A DNA stretch of 64,000 nucleotides from Atopsyche davidsoni (GCA_022113835.1 JAILWY010000027.1:10232501-10296500), one strand, 5' to 3'; shown: positions 50,246-62,158, counted from the first letter of the stretch. Notes: generated from the sequence alone by a model not told the origin. Numbers and translations: made by a program.

Positions 50246-50645
50246 TCTTCTTCTTCTGATGCCTCTCCTCATAAGAGGTTGGTGACCATCTCATTGAACA
50301 TATTTCTATCCTGAGCCAGTCTTACCAATTCGGCCGTACTTCCGACCTCAAGTCACTGTCCCTTTTTTCTTCGATTTTTTCTTGGACAATCAGCTGGAGG
50401 ATGCTTTAATTACTTGACCAACATCAGGAGTTCACTTTCTTTGCGCATTCTGTGCAAGACTCTCATTTGTGACGCGGTTAACCCATGGTATTTTAAGGTT
50501 TCTCCTATATCTGTCCCCACATTTCTGTCGCCTCAATTCTTCTGATAGTAGCTGTCTTGAGTGTACAAGTTTAAACTTCAAAAAGGACAACTAAGACGAC
50601 ATAACACTTGGTTAATTTCCAGCAAGATTTCAGTGTTTCTTATAT
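50246..50645 (-). mobile_element. Non-LTR retrotransposon 3' relic, uninterrupted copy
   Basis: The minus strand reads KIPWVNRVTNE, then after a frameshift VLHRMRKESELLMLVK, then further on ACTGGCTCAGG and MVTNL, stop, with a GAGGAGAGGCATCAGAAGAA tail. This is the same element as 20735-21815 without the hAT insertion, and it shows the insertion site intact. Dead copy with stops and frameshifts. Confidence 0.75.
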
Positions 50646-53600
50646 AGATTTATCATGTTGGTAACTTGTTTCGAAAAAATCGATTCATACATAAAAAAAA
50701 AAATATTTTATACCTAGCGAGCACTTCGTTATACATGCAGCAATTTGTCTAAAAAAATCTTATTTTTAAATCTATGTAACTTATATATTACTTGAAGGCA
50801 GTATTTACTCTCCAGGCACATCTGTAAAGTGTACTTAAAGATGACATTTTTCTGGAATTATGTTCTTTATGACTTAACACGTAAAACGTGAGAGATAAAG
50901 GAAGCAGCAAATGCCATCTGCGAATGCAGGAGGTTCCTCGAGCAACGCACTTTCCGGTTTAACTGCTATTTTACGGCGACGGAATCTGTTTTTAATTTTA
51001 TGACTTCATTCATTCTCACCCTTGAGGGTTTATTTATTTTTTATTATTTAAAATAAAAGCCTGAAATAAAATGAAGCTTTCTCCGGAAAGTTATTTCGGC
51101 GGTATTTTTTATTTAAGCAAGCTCGATGAATTCTTTTTGTCAAATAAATTACGATATAGTTTGTTTGTAATCATAATACACAATGCAATTCCATTAATCA
51201 AAAATTGATACAGGTTATTTTATAAAACATCATTAAAGTGTCGTATTGAAAGTATACACCGTCTGAAAGGTAAGTCTGAAGTAAACGGAAACCTCTTAGG
51301 TAGTAACAATGAAATTTCCGCCGACCCGAAAATTCTGAAATAACAAAAAAACGCCTGTGAGATGCTTTCTATAAGCAAACTTTGCGAGGCTCCCCGGCGG
51401 GAATGCAATGTTATGAACACGAGCGAGAAGGCTCGCGCTGAAACAAACGACCCGAAGAAAATTGTTCTCGGGCTGTTTCAGGCCACCCCCTAAACCCTCT
51501 CCACCCTCTCCACCCTCTCCACCCTCACCCCCACACTACTCGGAAGCATGATCAAGTTATTAATTAAATTCCACTTTGCAATATTTACGGTGCTGTTTTA
51601 CCTTTTTGAATTTTTTAAAATTATCCCCAAACAATGCGATCTTCGTTTTGTATTAAAAAAAGAAACAAGAAATGATTATTTTTATTATAAATTATTTTTA
51701 ATTTCAACATTAATCAAAAATAGAGATCTTTAAAAATGTACCGCACATTTTAAATACATCGACAAGTATGAATTATGTTTATTGTTTAGACTGTAAACTT
51801 GTTTTTATTGATGATGAAATTTTAGCTGTTGCTTCGTATTTTATAATTTAACTCGTAAAATGTTTGGCAGACGGGAAGTTATAAAAATGATTTAAAATTT
51901 TTTAGTACCCTCGATTAGGGTTGTAAGTCGAAAGTGTGTTTTAATTATGGGCGCTTCCCTTAATACGAGCCACCCAAAGCTTGTTTTCACACAAATACTC
52001 ACCGGCTTACATACACGGTGTTGCAAAAGTTGCATGTCATCTGTGATCTCAAGTTATTTGAGTTAATTTAGAGTTACTAAAAGATTGCCTTAACCTGACT
52101 CTATCTACTCGTTATAAAATCCGTACAGAAGGTTGGCATTTTCTTAATTTCCAATTACGAAAACTCTGATAAATAAGTCAAAAACACGTGCACTTAACCG
52201 CCTTTTGGTTGCTGACTGATGACCAGAAAAGAGTTTATATTTTTCCATAAATATTTTTTTAACATTTGTACATATTTAATAATACAATATTTAGGGTATA
52301 AGAGGCTACAAATTGTTAACTCTCATTAATATTTCAAATTTACGTGATGTTTTTCGCAGTTTAAATTTTTTAAATATGTTTTGTGTTTCGGTGTAATAAT
52401 AATAATAAAATATTTTCTTTTGTAATGTAAAAATCAGCCTCTCACATTTATGTCGATATCACACAGAGCGTATTATTTTTAACACACAATAAATAATTTT
52501 ATAGTATTTTGCTTCAGTCTGTACCTCTGCCTGTATGGAGAGAGACAGGCTGGGTGGGATTTGAAGAGGCCTCCGTAAGTCGGGATATTACCGCTGGAAG
52601 GCGGAGGTTCCCTTAATTAAACACACTGAAGGATTAAAAGCGACTTATTACTGCCTATCGCTTGAGCAAAGAAATATATGTTGTTAGAAATAATCCAAAT
52701 CATTTCAGAGCATGTTTACAGTTTCAGCGTTTTAGCTCGAAACAAATTTATTTATGCTTACACGCAAAACCAAAAAAAAAAATTCTTATATCTGTAATAT
52801 CTAAACGATGAAAGCTTTCAGTCCTGGTCAATTGAATAGTAAAAAAACAGTCTTCTTTCAACCAACATATTCCACTGTACGACCGATAAATTAAATGTCC
52901 AAATTGAAACATTCAAAAAATTATTTCTCCGCGTTTAAGTTAAAATATCCAAGGTTATAAAAATAGGTACAACTGGGGTTTATATTTAAAGTAAATGCGG
53001 CGTTGTTTCGCAAAGAATGCCTCCGTTAGGGTGGCTGTGCTGCCAGCAAGTGCTCGACTGTTCTCGAGCCTCTCTAATGAGACCCCCGCCCCCCTGCTTG
53101 GGTCACGTATGATTAGCTGGAAGTTTCAGGGAAAAGCCTATCTGTTGACGTGTCCTGAAAACTTGACTGAAATCGTGATTTAACGTGGATTCCACGATCT
53201 TATTCGTGGAAATCTTAAATTCACATATTTGGGACATAAATGAGTTAGGTTAAAAAAAAAAACTTCTGTGCCTGTGCTTACAAAAAAAAAATAATATCAC
53301 ACTGTTTGTTTTTAATTGTATTTCCATAAAAAAGGTTTGAATACTTTGTAAGCAGCATTAATTAATTTATCTTCGTATAGTGTATGAAGACTATATACTT
53401 AATGGTGTGTATATGTAGTTTTAATTTATCAGCTTTTATATAGAACCAAAGACTATATTTTATTAAAGTAGTAAATACATTTATAAATGTTTGGGATTTA
53501 TTATTCTTTTACTATCTTTCTCCATTCATATCCACAGTTTACGATTCATTAACTTCTTATAAATATGATTAATTTCTTCGTTGCTTGTACATTTTTACGA

Positions 53601-54540
53601 AACACGTTTACATCATATGTTATATATATATTTCGAAATACTTATTTGATTTATAATATTTGTTTTTAAAAGTATTTGAATTAATAATTTAAAATTTTAT
53701 GGTAGAAACCATTATAATAATTTAATTAAATGAAATACTTTAAGTGATTTTCGACTTTGAATTTTGCTTGCAAATTTGGCTTTTTTTGGTAGTTCTGTTT
53801 ATTTTTCCACCGCTTAAAGGTGCCAACCGTGCATGTTGGCAAAAAATCGTGCCAATTAACAAAAAAGTGAGAAATAATTAAATATATATTTTTCAAATAA
53901 AATATCAGAGTACATAGTAACAGCCAACTTGGGAAGATACAAAAGCTTTTACCAAATAATAAAACAAAAATATATTAAATTTTCTAGGACAAATTCAAAG
54001 CACCAAAACAAAAACGCCGGCTTATTTTTATACAAGACGATGAGCCTTCGAATACAGTGGAGCTTTCTCGGTGAAGCACAAGTGAAAAGCCGGTAGTTTC
54101 ACGAGACTGCCTTCCGCCTAGCATTCCTGAAAACCACCCGGTCTTCAGCTAGAGCGCCTGAATAAAACATGCGCCCGTTTTGAATGCTGTTTATTTTTCC
54201 GTTTCGGCGAGACCTTGTTATGAGGTCGGCTGTTATTGCATCATTAATGCTATAGCATTATACGCCAACCAAACTGTACGTTCTGAAATTTTAATAGATT
54301 TAAAAGGCGTTTTTCAATGGCGGCACTCATTAAATAACCTATACGCACGCAATACGACGCACCATTAATCACACTGATTTCACTTGCAAATATTCTCACT
54401 CGCAAGGACATAACAAGCTAGGACGGATATTAACTGTGCATCAATAATAATAATAAAACATTTGTTATCTTATTTAAAAGTTATAAGAATTCAATTAACA
54501 TTGAACAATTGAATATATTATATTCATATGTCTATTTTTT
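50646..54540. other. AT-rich region, no gene seen
   Basis: It contains a short CTCCACCCTC minisatellite (51491-51530). GC-richer patches at 52540-52610, 53000-53170 and 54010-54180 have no recognisable gene. The open frame at 52995-53183 (+) is not similar to anything I know. Confidence 0.5.
51491..51530. repeat. CTCCACCCTC minisatellite
   Basis: About three and a half copies of a 10-bp pyrimidine-rich unit (CTCCACCCTC) in a C-rich strand. Confidence 0.85.
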
Positions 54541-54882
54541 GATTGGACGTCAATCAGATGCGTATTTATTACCCATTACGGGTTTATTATATTATTACTA
54601 ATATGATTAGGCACATTAGTTCATACAAAGAAGATGATTTAAAGAAACTCTCAGAAAAATATCATCGTGATCTGTGTGGGATTTGAACCCACATCCCTTG
54701 GCTTGCATGGCCGGTGTACTAACCCTGGTACTAACGAATCACTTCCGTTTATCGATAATTTTTAATAATCGTGAATCGGATGTGGGTTCAAATCCCACAC
54801 AAATCACGATGATATTTTTCTGAGAGTTTCTTTAAATCATCTTCTATGTATGAACTAATGTGCCTAATCATATTAGTAATAT
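54541..54882 (-). mobile_element. Palindromic tRNA-headed SINE (copy 3, complete)
   Basis: On the minus strand a complete SINE: head (54742-54667), body and tail (ending 54541, ATTACCCATTACGGG on the plus strand). An inverted partial copy precedes it (54776-54882). The two arms are about 100 bp each and differ at only about two positions, around a ~90-nt loop. The internal junction (TTAAAAATTATCGATAAACG) is the same as in copy 1, so the element spread in this inverted form. Confidence 0.85.
54667..54742 (-). other. tRNA-derived SINE head
   Basis: 76 nt with an acceptor-like stem (GTGATT, GATCAC with one mismatch) and a perfect T arm (GTGGG TTCAAAT CCCAC). The anticodon-arm region reads CCGGC CATGCAA GCCAAGG. 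If counted as a tRNA the anticodon would be TGC, but position 33 is A and the D arm is irregular, so it is better read as a SINE promoter. Confidence 0.7.
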
Positions 54883-55429
54883 ATTATTGTTACCAACGCG
54901 ACCATAAAAATAATCTTTATTTTCTTAGATTTAAGTGACTTTAAATTTGAAGTAGATTTATGCCACAAGGGTGGAATTTTAGTTTTTTTACGATGATTTT
55001 TTGTGCTTTTGAATGGTGAGAACACACCAGCATAGGCGATCGGGGTATAATCCTCGGTCACGGTGAAAATCCTAATATTCTTTTATTACAAACATATGTG
55101 TTTAGCGACCAAGTTTAAATTAACTTAAGGTTTGTAGGCATACGGTTTCCTATAAAATTAAGATTTATTTGACATTTCGTATTACGGTTACCTATTCATA
55201 TAGAGAAATAATTCCTAAAAACAATCCTTCCCACGGATATTTTATATTTGATTTTAAGCCTTGCACTTGTTGAAATACTAGATGTCTTTGTGTAAGAACC
55301 GATCTAGTTAATGTTGAATAGCTAGGAAACCAAAGTTTATATTTTCTGGACACGGTCAATTGATATTTTCGTTGATTGTTAAATTTAATATGTTTTCAGC
55401 GTGAGAACTTGTAAACACATTCCTTTCTT

Positions 55430-56290
55430 TGTTCTGGAACCGTATAAAGATCAGTAAGAGCCCTATAGGGCTAGTGTTCAACATGTCTTCACGGGGTTAC
55501 GATGCCCGTAAGATGACGCTCCGGTAAAAACGCGAATTCCGTTCCGCCGTTAGGTTCGGTCAGGTTACGAAATGTTCGTACCTGCCGTAATTAAAGTAGA
55601 GATCTTACAAATCTCAGTGAATATACCGCCGCGAGTTCGGAAGTATATTGTGACGTTCGTAGTCACGTAAAGAAGTTCGCGATCAAAGCGAAAGTGTTAA
55701 GTTACCGACCCCTGTTGTCGGTTCAAAGTGAAAGTCTTTTAAATAAGTGTCTTATAAAAGTGTTAAATGTAACATGTCTGGAAATCATATATTATAAAGT
55801 GTAAAATTGTAATAAATGTTTGAATAAAAGTTTACACGAAAGAAGTCTTTAAATTACCTACAATACAGTCCACTAAAAGTACTCACGAACCTTGGGGAAT
55901 TCGTGAAGTCAATCGAAGAAACTGAATGTCTACCAGAAGTCTACCTGGTAGGCAATCCTCAACAACAACCTTGCAAAAACACTTCAAAAACGAACGATAC
56001 GGTACATACAAGTATAGAGGACCCGATTAATGTACCAAAGAATTAACGAAAAATTAACGAATAGAAAGGAAAATGTGATTAATAAGGCGAATTTAAATAG
56101 AGAAACTTTAGATACAATAGATTTAGAAGCACCCATATACATTAAGAATAGTGGGGAAATTAGAAATAAATTAGCTAAGAAGTTTTAAAAAATCTAGATT
56201 TAGTACTCAAACTAGCAATAAAGTATTTAGCGAAGGGCTTACTAGGCATAAGAACGAAGTTAAACGTCCTAAAAAGAAATATTGATTTCA
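55430..56290 (+). mobile_element. Ty3/gypsy retrotransposon relic, internally deleted
   Basis: The stretch ACGATACGGTACATACAAGT at about 56004, followed by TAGAGGACCCGAT, matches 63846-63878 of the right-hand retrotransposon with two mismatches over about 33 nt, in the linker after the RNase H domain. It is followed almost at once by an integrase-end frame (56030-56188), so most of the integrase is gone. The upstream part (55430-55870) has a TATA-like TTATAAAAG (about 55753) and an AATAAA-type site (about 55824), and could be a leftover LTR; I could not define its ends. Confidence 0.55.
56030..56188 (+). pseudogene. Integrase C-terminal fragment of a Ty3/gypsy element
   Basis: A 52-codon frame from ATG 56030 to TAA 56188. 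Its end (EAPIYIKNSG then IRNKLAKKF) resembles the short block that closes many gypsy-type integrases, where the peptide passes through a P-[IV]-Y-[IV]-K-N motif and R-N-K-L. The HHCC and DDE parts of integrase are absent. It lies just downstream of the pol-linker match, so this is a remnant and not a gene. Confidence 0.5.
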
Positions 56291-56292
56291 GA

Positions 56293-56538
56293 ATGATCCG
56301 GGCAGCAGCCATCGTGATCATGCTGATAACGATCAGCAAAGGAAAGGACTCTTTCCCGCCGCGCCAGGTGAGTCTACCTGTGAAGTTTCCGCGAGATAAT
56401 GTTGGGCTGTATCGCCGCGGCTTTGGTTACAGAACTTTGTGCATTATTCTCACAAGATGTATGCAAATACCATTATTGGAGATTTCCGGGGGAAAACATC
56501 TGGAGTTGCTGTCCGCGAGAATTAAGGAATATCTGTAA
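56293..56538 (+). pseudogene. Possible start of an env-like frame downstream of the gypsy relic
   Basis: An 81-codon frame starts with a short hydrophobic stretch (IRAAAIVIMLITIS) that could be a signal peptide. After GCGCCAG comes GTGAGT, a consensus splice donor, so the first ~25 codons could also be an exon. Its place 105 bp after the pol-end fragment is where insect Ty3/gypsy elements with a third frame carry env. I see no other env feature, and the function is only suggested by position. Confidence 0.25.
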
Positions 56539-59092
56539 ACGTGCTCAGGTATTCATTTAAAATGGTTACCCAACCATACACAGAGACATTGCTGTCTAAT
56601 TTTTATGGAATATATATTTATTTGGATCACATATTCAGTCGAGGTTTTATAAAAAAATGTATATTTATATTTATTTGTTCTTGTTATTATAGTGAGCATG
56701 GTAATATAATTTTGTAAATGTCATTTTCTTTTTGTGGATATTAAAATCAAACCCATATAATATCCTCACTCAGATCTACTGAAATATGCCTGCAGCGTTG
56801 CAGGCAGGTTCTAGACTCCACTCGTTTTAAGGTACCGGTGTTATAAGTACACGATGAGCTTGAAATTTCGACTGAGAAAACTATCAACCCACATTTTAAC
56901 CATCAACAAATTGAAAATCTTTATTTTACTAAAAGTCAAAAATTATTTTTAACGTATTTGAATTATTATTTTTTTACAATTATATTGGCACAAAAAATAA
57001 ATAAACTTTCAATGAAAATCTAACTTTGACGGAGTTTTAAAAATTTATTTCGGCTTGCAACAGAAATTTTAATTTATTCAGTTTTTAAAAAAAAAAACAA
57101 GAATTTTATAAAAATTTAACGCCGCCTTAAAAATTATTTAAAAATAAATGCCACCAAACTAGAACGTTTCTTAAAAATAAATAACAATATAAGCATAGCA
57201 ACCATAACATTTGTTTTCTTGTTATTTATCAATGCTTTTTTATTTTCTTTACCTACCATTTTAATTTCAAAATTTGAAAATGTATCTGAAAATTTCTATC
57301 ACAAATTACAAGTAAGAGATTTTATATGATAATAATTTCATAATTTCACACGAGTGTTAATACATTCATAAATTTCATTAAAATACATTCTGAAAAGTAA
57401 ATTTTATCAATTCATACTTAAGCACTATGTTCAAACCAGTTGTTTGGCGTAACCGATCGTTATTATAGAAAATTTAATCATATTATATATACGCTTTCTA
57501 TATTGCATTTTATATGTTGAATTAAATCATAGCACCATATTTCTGAGAAAATGACATACTACATTTTATTTTATATAATATTTATATTGTGATGGTGGAA
57601 TGGATCTAATAATGAACCAAACACAAGGCAATATTTTTAATTTAAATAAATGGTAAAAACATTTATCACTTATTTGTAATCATCAAATAATTATAACGTC
57701 ACTTAATTATCATAATTCACATTACAAACAATATATTAGCTTCTTTGGTTTTTTTTATGATACGCACTCAGATTTCTGGGAACTCTGCGTGATCCAAGAT
57801 CTCTGATTATCCCGACTCTCATTATGGATTATCTTTAGGGAATATTTTTCATATCATCTCTTTGATCCAATCCTGTGACGTCAACCATCGAAGTCTTCTT
57901 GGCTTTTTTAGACATTATAATATAAAACAGCACTCAGTTTTGTTTTAAACTTATCCTTTGTATTTTTATAGTTGTTTTTGAAAAGCTATAATACAATTTT
58001 CAAAGAGCTGCTGGCGTTTATTTTGCGTAGAATAATCGTTTAATACAGACAGTGAATTAATTTTATAACTTCACTTTAGTATTTAGTTTTTCTTAGTTTG
58101 ACAATACTATTAGTACTGCCGCTAGCAAAAACAACAACTAGTGATACGGTTATTATTGTTAATTGTAATAATAAAAATATATTTATTAATAAAATTAAAC
58201 GTTGTTTTCTGCACACTTTAACTTCATATTTTAACTTAATGTATCTAGTTTGCATTAAAGGGCAACTCTAATTGCTTTTGTTGTTTTTTAATTATAATTC
58301 GATTGCGTTAATTGGCAGGTGAGCCGCACATTGACCAATGCGATGGCAAAAAGTCAAAATCTCTGAACCATTTTCTGTTAAATTAGTTTGCGGGCCGCCG
58401 TTATATACAATTATATTCAAAACACAACAAGCTATAAGTGATTGGATATTTCGTGCGGGGGCTGGAATTTTACTGTCGGCGACCCCAAAACCGAGTTATT
58501 CGATGTGTCAGTGCAAAAGGTCGCAAAAATACACCCGACGTGTATGCTTAATATACTCCTAGACGTATGAGAAATTCATTATAATATTTAATAAATCAAT
58601 GCGGTCTAAATAAAATTTCAATTCGTTTTATTTCGTGTCACAGCTAATGATTCCTCAATAGTTATTATTATCCTTTCATCGTAATTTATAAATCTCTACT
58701 ATTATTTTACTATATTGGTATCGACGTTTATCGTACACAATTCTTTATGCATGTGAGTTTGCAAACAACTTAACTTCCCTATTAAATTTTTCTATGTCAA
58801 AATTTAGACGATATATAATTTATTTTATTTTAAGTGTGTTCAAATAAATTGGAGTAGTTTTAATACATCTATACTATACACTAAAAATAATACAATTCAC
58901 AGCAAATAAAATTACAATGATAGTAAACAAAACTAGTCGTTGCTCTGTGTATAATTGCTTTCGTAAAAGATTAATAAAAGAAACTACTTCTATGACTTCT
59001 GAGCTAAACACAGGCTAAGAAAACCTCGACGCGTAGTGCGTAAAATGCTGAGAATCATTTGATAGTCATGTGAAATTTTTTTTTTTTAATTT
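56539..59092. other. AT-rich region, no gene seen
   Basis: Only short chance frames (for example 58338-58562). No repeat shared with the rest of the window was noticed. Confidence 0.5.
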
Positions 59093-59725
59093 CAGTATTG
59101 GACGTTCTATTGTCAATGTCAAAAGATATGAGGTCCTCGTCGCGCAAACACCGATGAAGGGTCAGAAGCGTTTGGCGAGGGGGCGCGGGGGCGAGGGGGA
59201 GAGGGGGAGGGGGGGCGCGGGGGCGAGGATCCGGGGGGGGCGAGGGGGAGAGGGGGAGGGGGGGCGCCGTGGCGAGGATCCGGGGGGGCGAGGGGGAGGG
59301 GGAGCCCAGCACCGCGAGGCCTCCCCCGCCCCCCCCTCGGCGAGCCAACTACCTCTGTCGGCGTCGCCTGCGATCCCGCACCTTCAAGCGAATCCTCAGA
59401 CAGTCTGAGGATTCAGTATTGGACGTTCTATTGTCAATGTCAAAAGATATGAGGTCCTCGTCGCGCAAACACCGATGAAGGGTCAGAAGCGTTTGGCGAG
59501 GGGGCGCGGGGGCGAGGGGGAGAGGGGGGAGGGGGGGCGCGGGGGCGAGGATCCGGGGGGGCGAGGGGGAGAGGGGGAGGGGGGGGCGCCGTGGCGAGGA
59601 TCCGGGGGGGCGAGGGGGAGGGGGAGCCCAGCACCGCGAGGCCTCCCCCGCCCCCCCCCTCGGCGAGCCAACTACCTCTGTCGGCGTCGCCTGCGATCCC
59701 GCACCTTCAAGCGAATCCTCAGACA
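59093..59725 (+). repeat. GC-rich 321-bp satellite, two direct units (left arm)
   Basis: Units start CAGTATTGGACGTTC at 59093 and 59414. Each runs: conserved AT-normal head (TATTGTCAATGTCAAAAGAT, GAGGTCCTCGTCGCGCAAAC), GCGTTTGGCGAGGGGGCGC, then a long block of GGGGG, GAGGGGGAGG, GGGCGC and two GAGGATCCGGGGGG repeats, then AGCCCAGCACCGCGAGGCC, CTCGGCGAGCCAACTACC, GGCGTCGCCTGCGATCCCGC and AAGCGAATCCTCAGAC. The junction at about 59391-59413 is a palindrome with half-site AATCCTCAGAC. The second unit stops at AATCCTCAGACA, exactly the end of a unit. Confidence 0.92.
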
Positions 59726-60261
59726 ACTGAAGTACACCGTCAATAAGTATAAAATTAATCCAATTGAAATATCCATATTTATTAAAATTAATTTGTAAGA
59801 AATTCAACCGTCGGCTCTTGACTGAGAGGTCCCATGTTCACGGAGAACCCTGTCGTGATATTTCAATACGCTGCGTTTATTGAAGCTTTCATGAAAAATA
59901 AATACTTAATAAACCCTTGCTTGTATAAAGTTTATAAAGCGCTTTAAAGCGTTTATAAAAAAATATATAAGAATCTTGAGAGAATTTAAAGAGTCGTACC
60001 GCATTTTAGCAAGTGAATGCCAAGCCTATTCAATTAAACTACTTCTTTTTTGAGTTTGGTTAGATGATTTGTATTTATATTGCATGTGGCTGTACAAATC
60101 AATACAATAAAAGCTAATTTTTTTAAAAGAAGATAGTTACCAGACGAGTTCATATATTTATTTACAGTTATTTAAATTTTTTTTTTTATATATTTGTTTT
60201 TTTTTTTCAGCTTACATGCTTCACTCAGATACATCTGACACTCCCTGGTGCACCTCAGTCC
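59726..60261. other. AT-rich spacer between the two satellite arms
   Basis: 536 bp of ordinary AT-rich DNA with a T-rich tract ending TTTTTTTCAG at about 60211. No frame or transposon end recognised. A comparable T tract plus TTTCAG ends exactly where the left arm starts (59079-59095). Confidence 0.7.
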
Positions 60262-61545
60262 AATCCTCAGACAGTCTGAGGATTCGCTTGAAGGTGCGGG
60301 ATCGCAGGCGACGCCGACAGAGGTAGTTGGCTCGCCGAGGGGGGGGGCGGGGGAGGCCTCGCGGTGCTGGGCTCCCCCTCCCCCTCGCCCCCCCGGATCC
60401 TCGCCACGGCGCCCCCCCTCCCCCTCTCCCCCCTCGCCCCCCCGGATCCTCGCCCCCGCGCCCCCCCTCCCCCTCTCCCCCTCGCCCCCGCGCCCCCTCG
60501 CCAAACGCTTCTGACCCTTCATCGGTGTTTGCGCGACGAGGACCTCATATCTTTTGACATTGACAATAGAACGTCCAATACTGAATCCTCAGACTGTCTG
60601 AGGATTCGCTTGAAGGTGCGGGATCGCAGGCGACGCCGACAGAGGTAGTTGGCTCGCCGAGGGGGGGGCGGGGGAGGCCTCGCGGTGCTGGGCTCCCCCT
60701 CCCCCTCGCCCCCCCGGATCCTCGCCACGGCGCCCCCCCTCCCCCTCTCCCCCTCGCCCCCCCGGATCCTCGCCCCCGCGCCCCCCCTCCCCCTCTCCCC
60801 CTCGCCCCCGCGCCCCCTCGCCAAACGCTTCTGACCCTTCATCGGTGTTTGCGCGACGAGGACCTCATATCTTTTGACATTGACAATAGAACGTCCAATA
60901 CTGAATCCTCAGACTGTCTGAGGATTCGCTTGAAGGTGCGGGATCGCAGGCGACGCCGACAGAGGTAGTTGGCTCGCCGAGGGGGGGGGCGGGGGAGGCC
61001 TCGCGGTGCTGGGCTCCCCCTCCCCCTCGCCCCCCCGGATCCTCGCCACGGCGCCCCCCCTCCCCCTCTCCCCCTCGCCCCCCCGGATCCTCGCCCCCGC
61101 GCCCCCCCTCCCCCTCTCCCCCTCGCCCCCGCGCCCCCTCGCCAAACGCTTCTGACCCTTCATCGGTGTTTGCGCGACGAGGACCTCATATCTTTTGACA
61201 TTGACAATAGAACGTCCAATACTGAATCCTCAGACTGTCTGAGGATTCGCTTGAAGGTGCGGGATCGCAGGCGACGCCGACAGAGGTAGTTGGCTCGCCG
61301 AGGGGGGGGGCGGGGGAGGCCTCGCGGTGCTGGGCTCCCCCTCCCCCTCGCCCCCCCGGATCCTCGCCACGGCGCCCCCCCTCCCCCTCTCCCCCTCGCC
61401 CCCCCGGATCCTCGCCCCCGCGCCCCCCCTCCCCCTCTCCCCCTCGCCCCCGCGCCCCCTCGCCAAACGCTTCTGACCCTTCATCGGTGTTTGCGCGACG
61501 AGGACCTCATATCTTTTGACATTGACAATAGAACGTCCAATACTG
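60262..61545 (-). repeat. GC-rich 321-bp satellite, four inverted units (right arm)
   Basis: The same unit as 59093-59725, in reverse, starting at AATCCTCAGAC 60262, 60584, 60904 and 61225; spacings 322, 320, 321 and 321. Three of the junctions carry the palindrome AATCCTCAGACTGTCTGAGG with a T in the centre; the first has A. The arm ends at ..CCAATACTG (61545), the mirror of the left arm's start. The units are nearly identical, differing mainly by single bases in C runs. The C-rich strand here can form G-quadruplexes on the opposite strand. Open frames through the units (proline/glycine/arginine-rich) follow the base composition and are not genes. Confidence 0.92.
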
Positions 61546-61838
61546 AAACCCCGCAGCGATTCACACGGAGGCAAGTACAGTGACCCCAGGCAACAAGCTA
61601 CCCTCAGGCCACAGCAACCCCCAGGCAGCCGCGACCCCCAGGCAGAAACAAGTGCAGCGACGGTAACCATATGGACATCATATGGACCCCCAGCCTGCAA
61701 ACTTTAATATATAAGGACAACATATTTAGTATGGAAGTCAATGTTAGCTGGACTTTTGAGTTGTGAAGAACTTATAGTAATTTTATTCTTGAATAAAAAC
61801 CATTTTTTGGAGTTATTCCCGCAGACGGTATTTTTAAT
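61546..61838 (+). mobile_element. 5' LTR of a Ty3/gypsy retrotransposon (start not exact)
   Basis: It contains three repeats of a CCCCCAGGCAGC-type unit (about 61583-61650), a TATA-like TTTAATATATAAGG (about 61703), and an AATAAA (about 61792) 45 bp before the primer-binding site. This is the usual U3-R-U5 order. The right end is set by the primer-binding site. The left end is not fixed; it may lie exactly at the satellite boundary, since no other break is visible. Confidence 0.65.
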
Positions 61839-61856
61839 TGGCGCAGCCGGTAGGAT
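61839..61856 (+). other. Primer-binding site, tRNA-Ser type
   Basis: TGGCGCAGCCGGTAGGAT follows directly on the LTR. It is one base off the TGGCGCAGTCGGTAGGA I recall for the serine-tRNA primer site of Drosophila 17.6/297-type elements. This fixes the orientation of the element. Confidence 0.75.
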
Positions 61857-62158
61857 TGCCAAAGTTAAAGTTAGAATCTGTGCATCGAGCAAAAGCAAGA
61901 ATTTCCTGCTGAATCCAACTTTGACGTTCGTCTCAACGATTAATTGGCAAGAAAAAGAATATCCAGAAGTCGGAAAGTACCCTCCATTTCAAAAATCAAA
62001 AGGAGAAGGCACTAAAAACTCTAAGGAAAAATGAAACTGTAAGTACACTCTGTCCTATAACATTCCTTTACCATTTCTCTCAGGTTCTTTGAAAGTTTGA
62101 TTGGTATCGCTAGTAACTAAGAATAAAAAGTGAAATTTTCTCAACGAACGTGTTAACA
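61857..62158 (+). other. Untranslated leader of the retrotransposon
   Basis: About 300 bp between the primer-binding site and the gag ATG, moderately AT-rich, with no long frame that looks real. Confidence 0.6.

Noticed and set aside
59070..61700. Many open frames of 60-156 codons rich in Gly, Arg, Pro and Glu
   Set aside because: They run on both strands in several frames through the GC-rich satellite units, change with single-base differences in the G or C runs, and have no family similarity. They reflect base composition.
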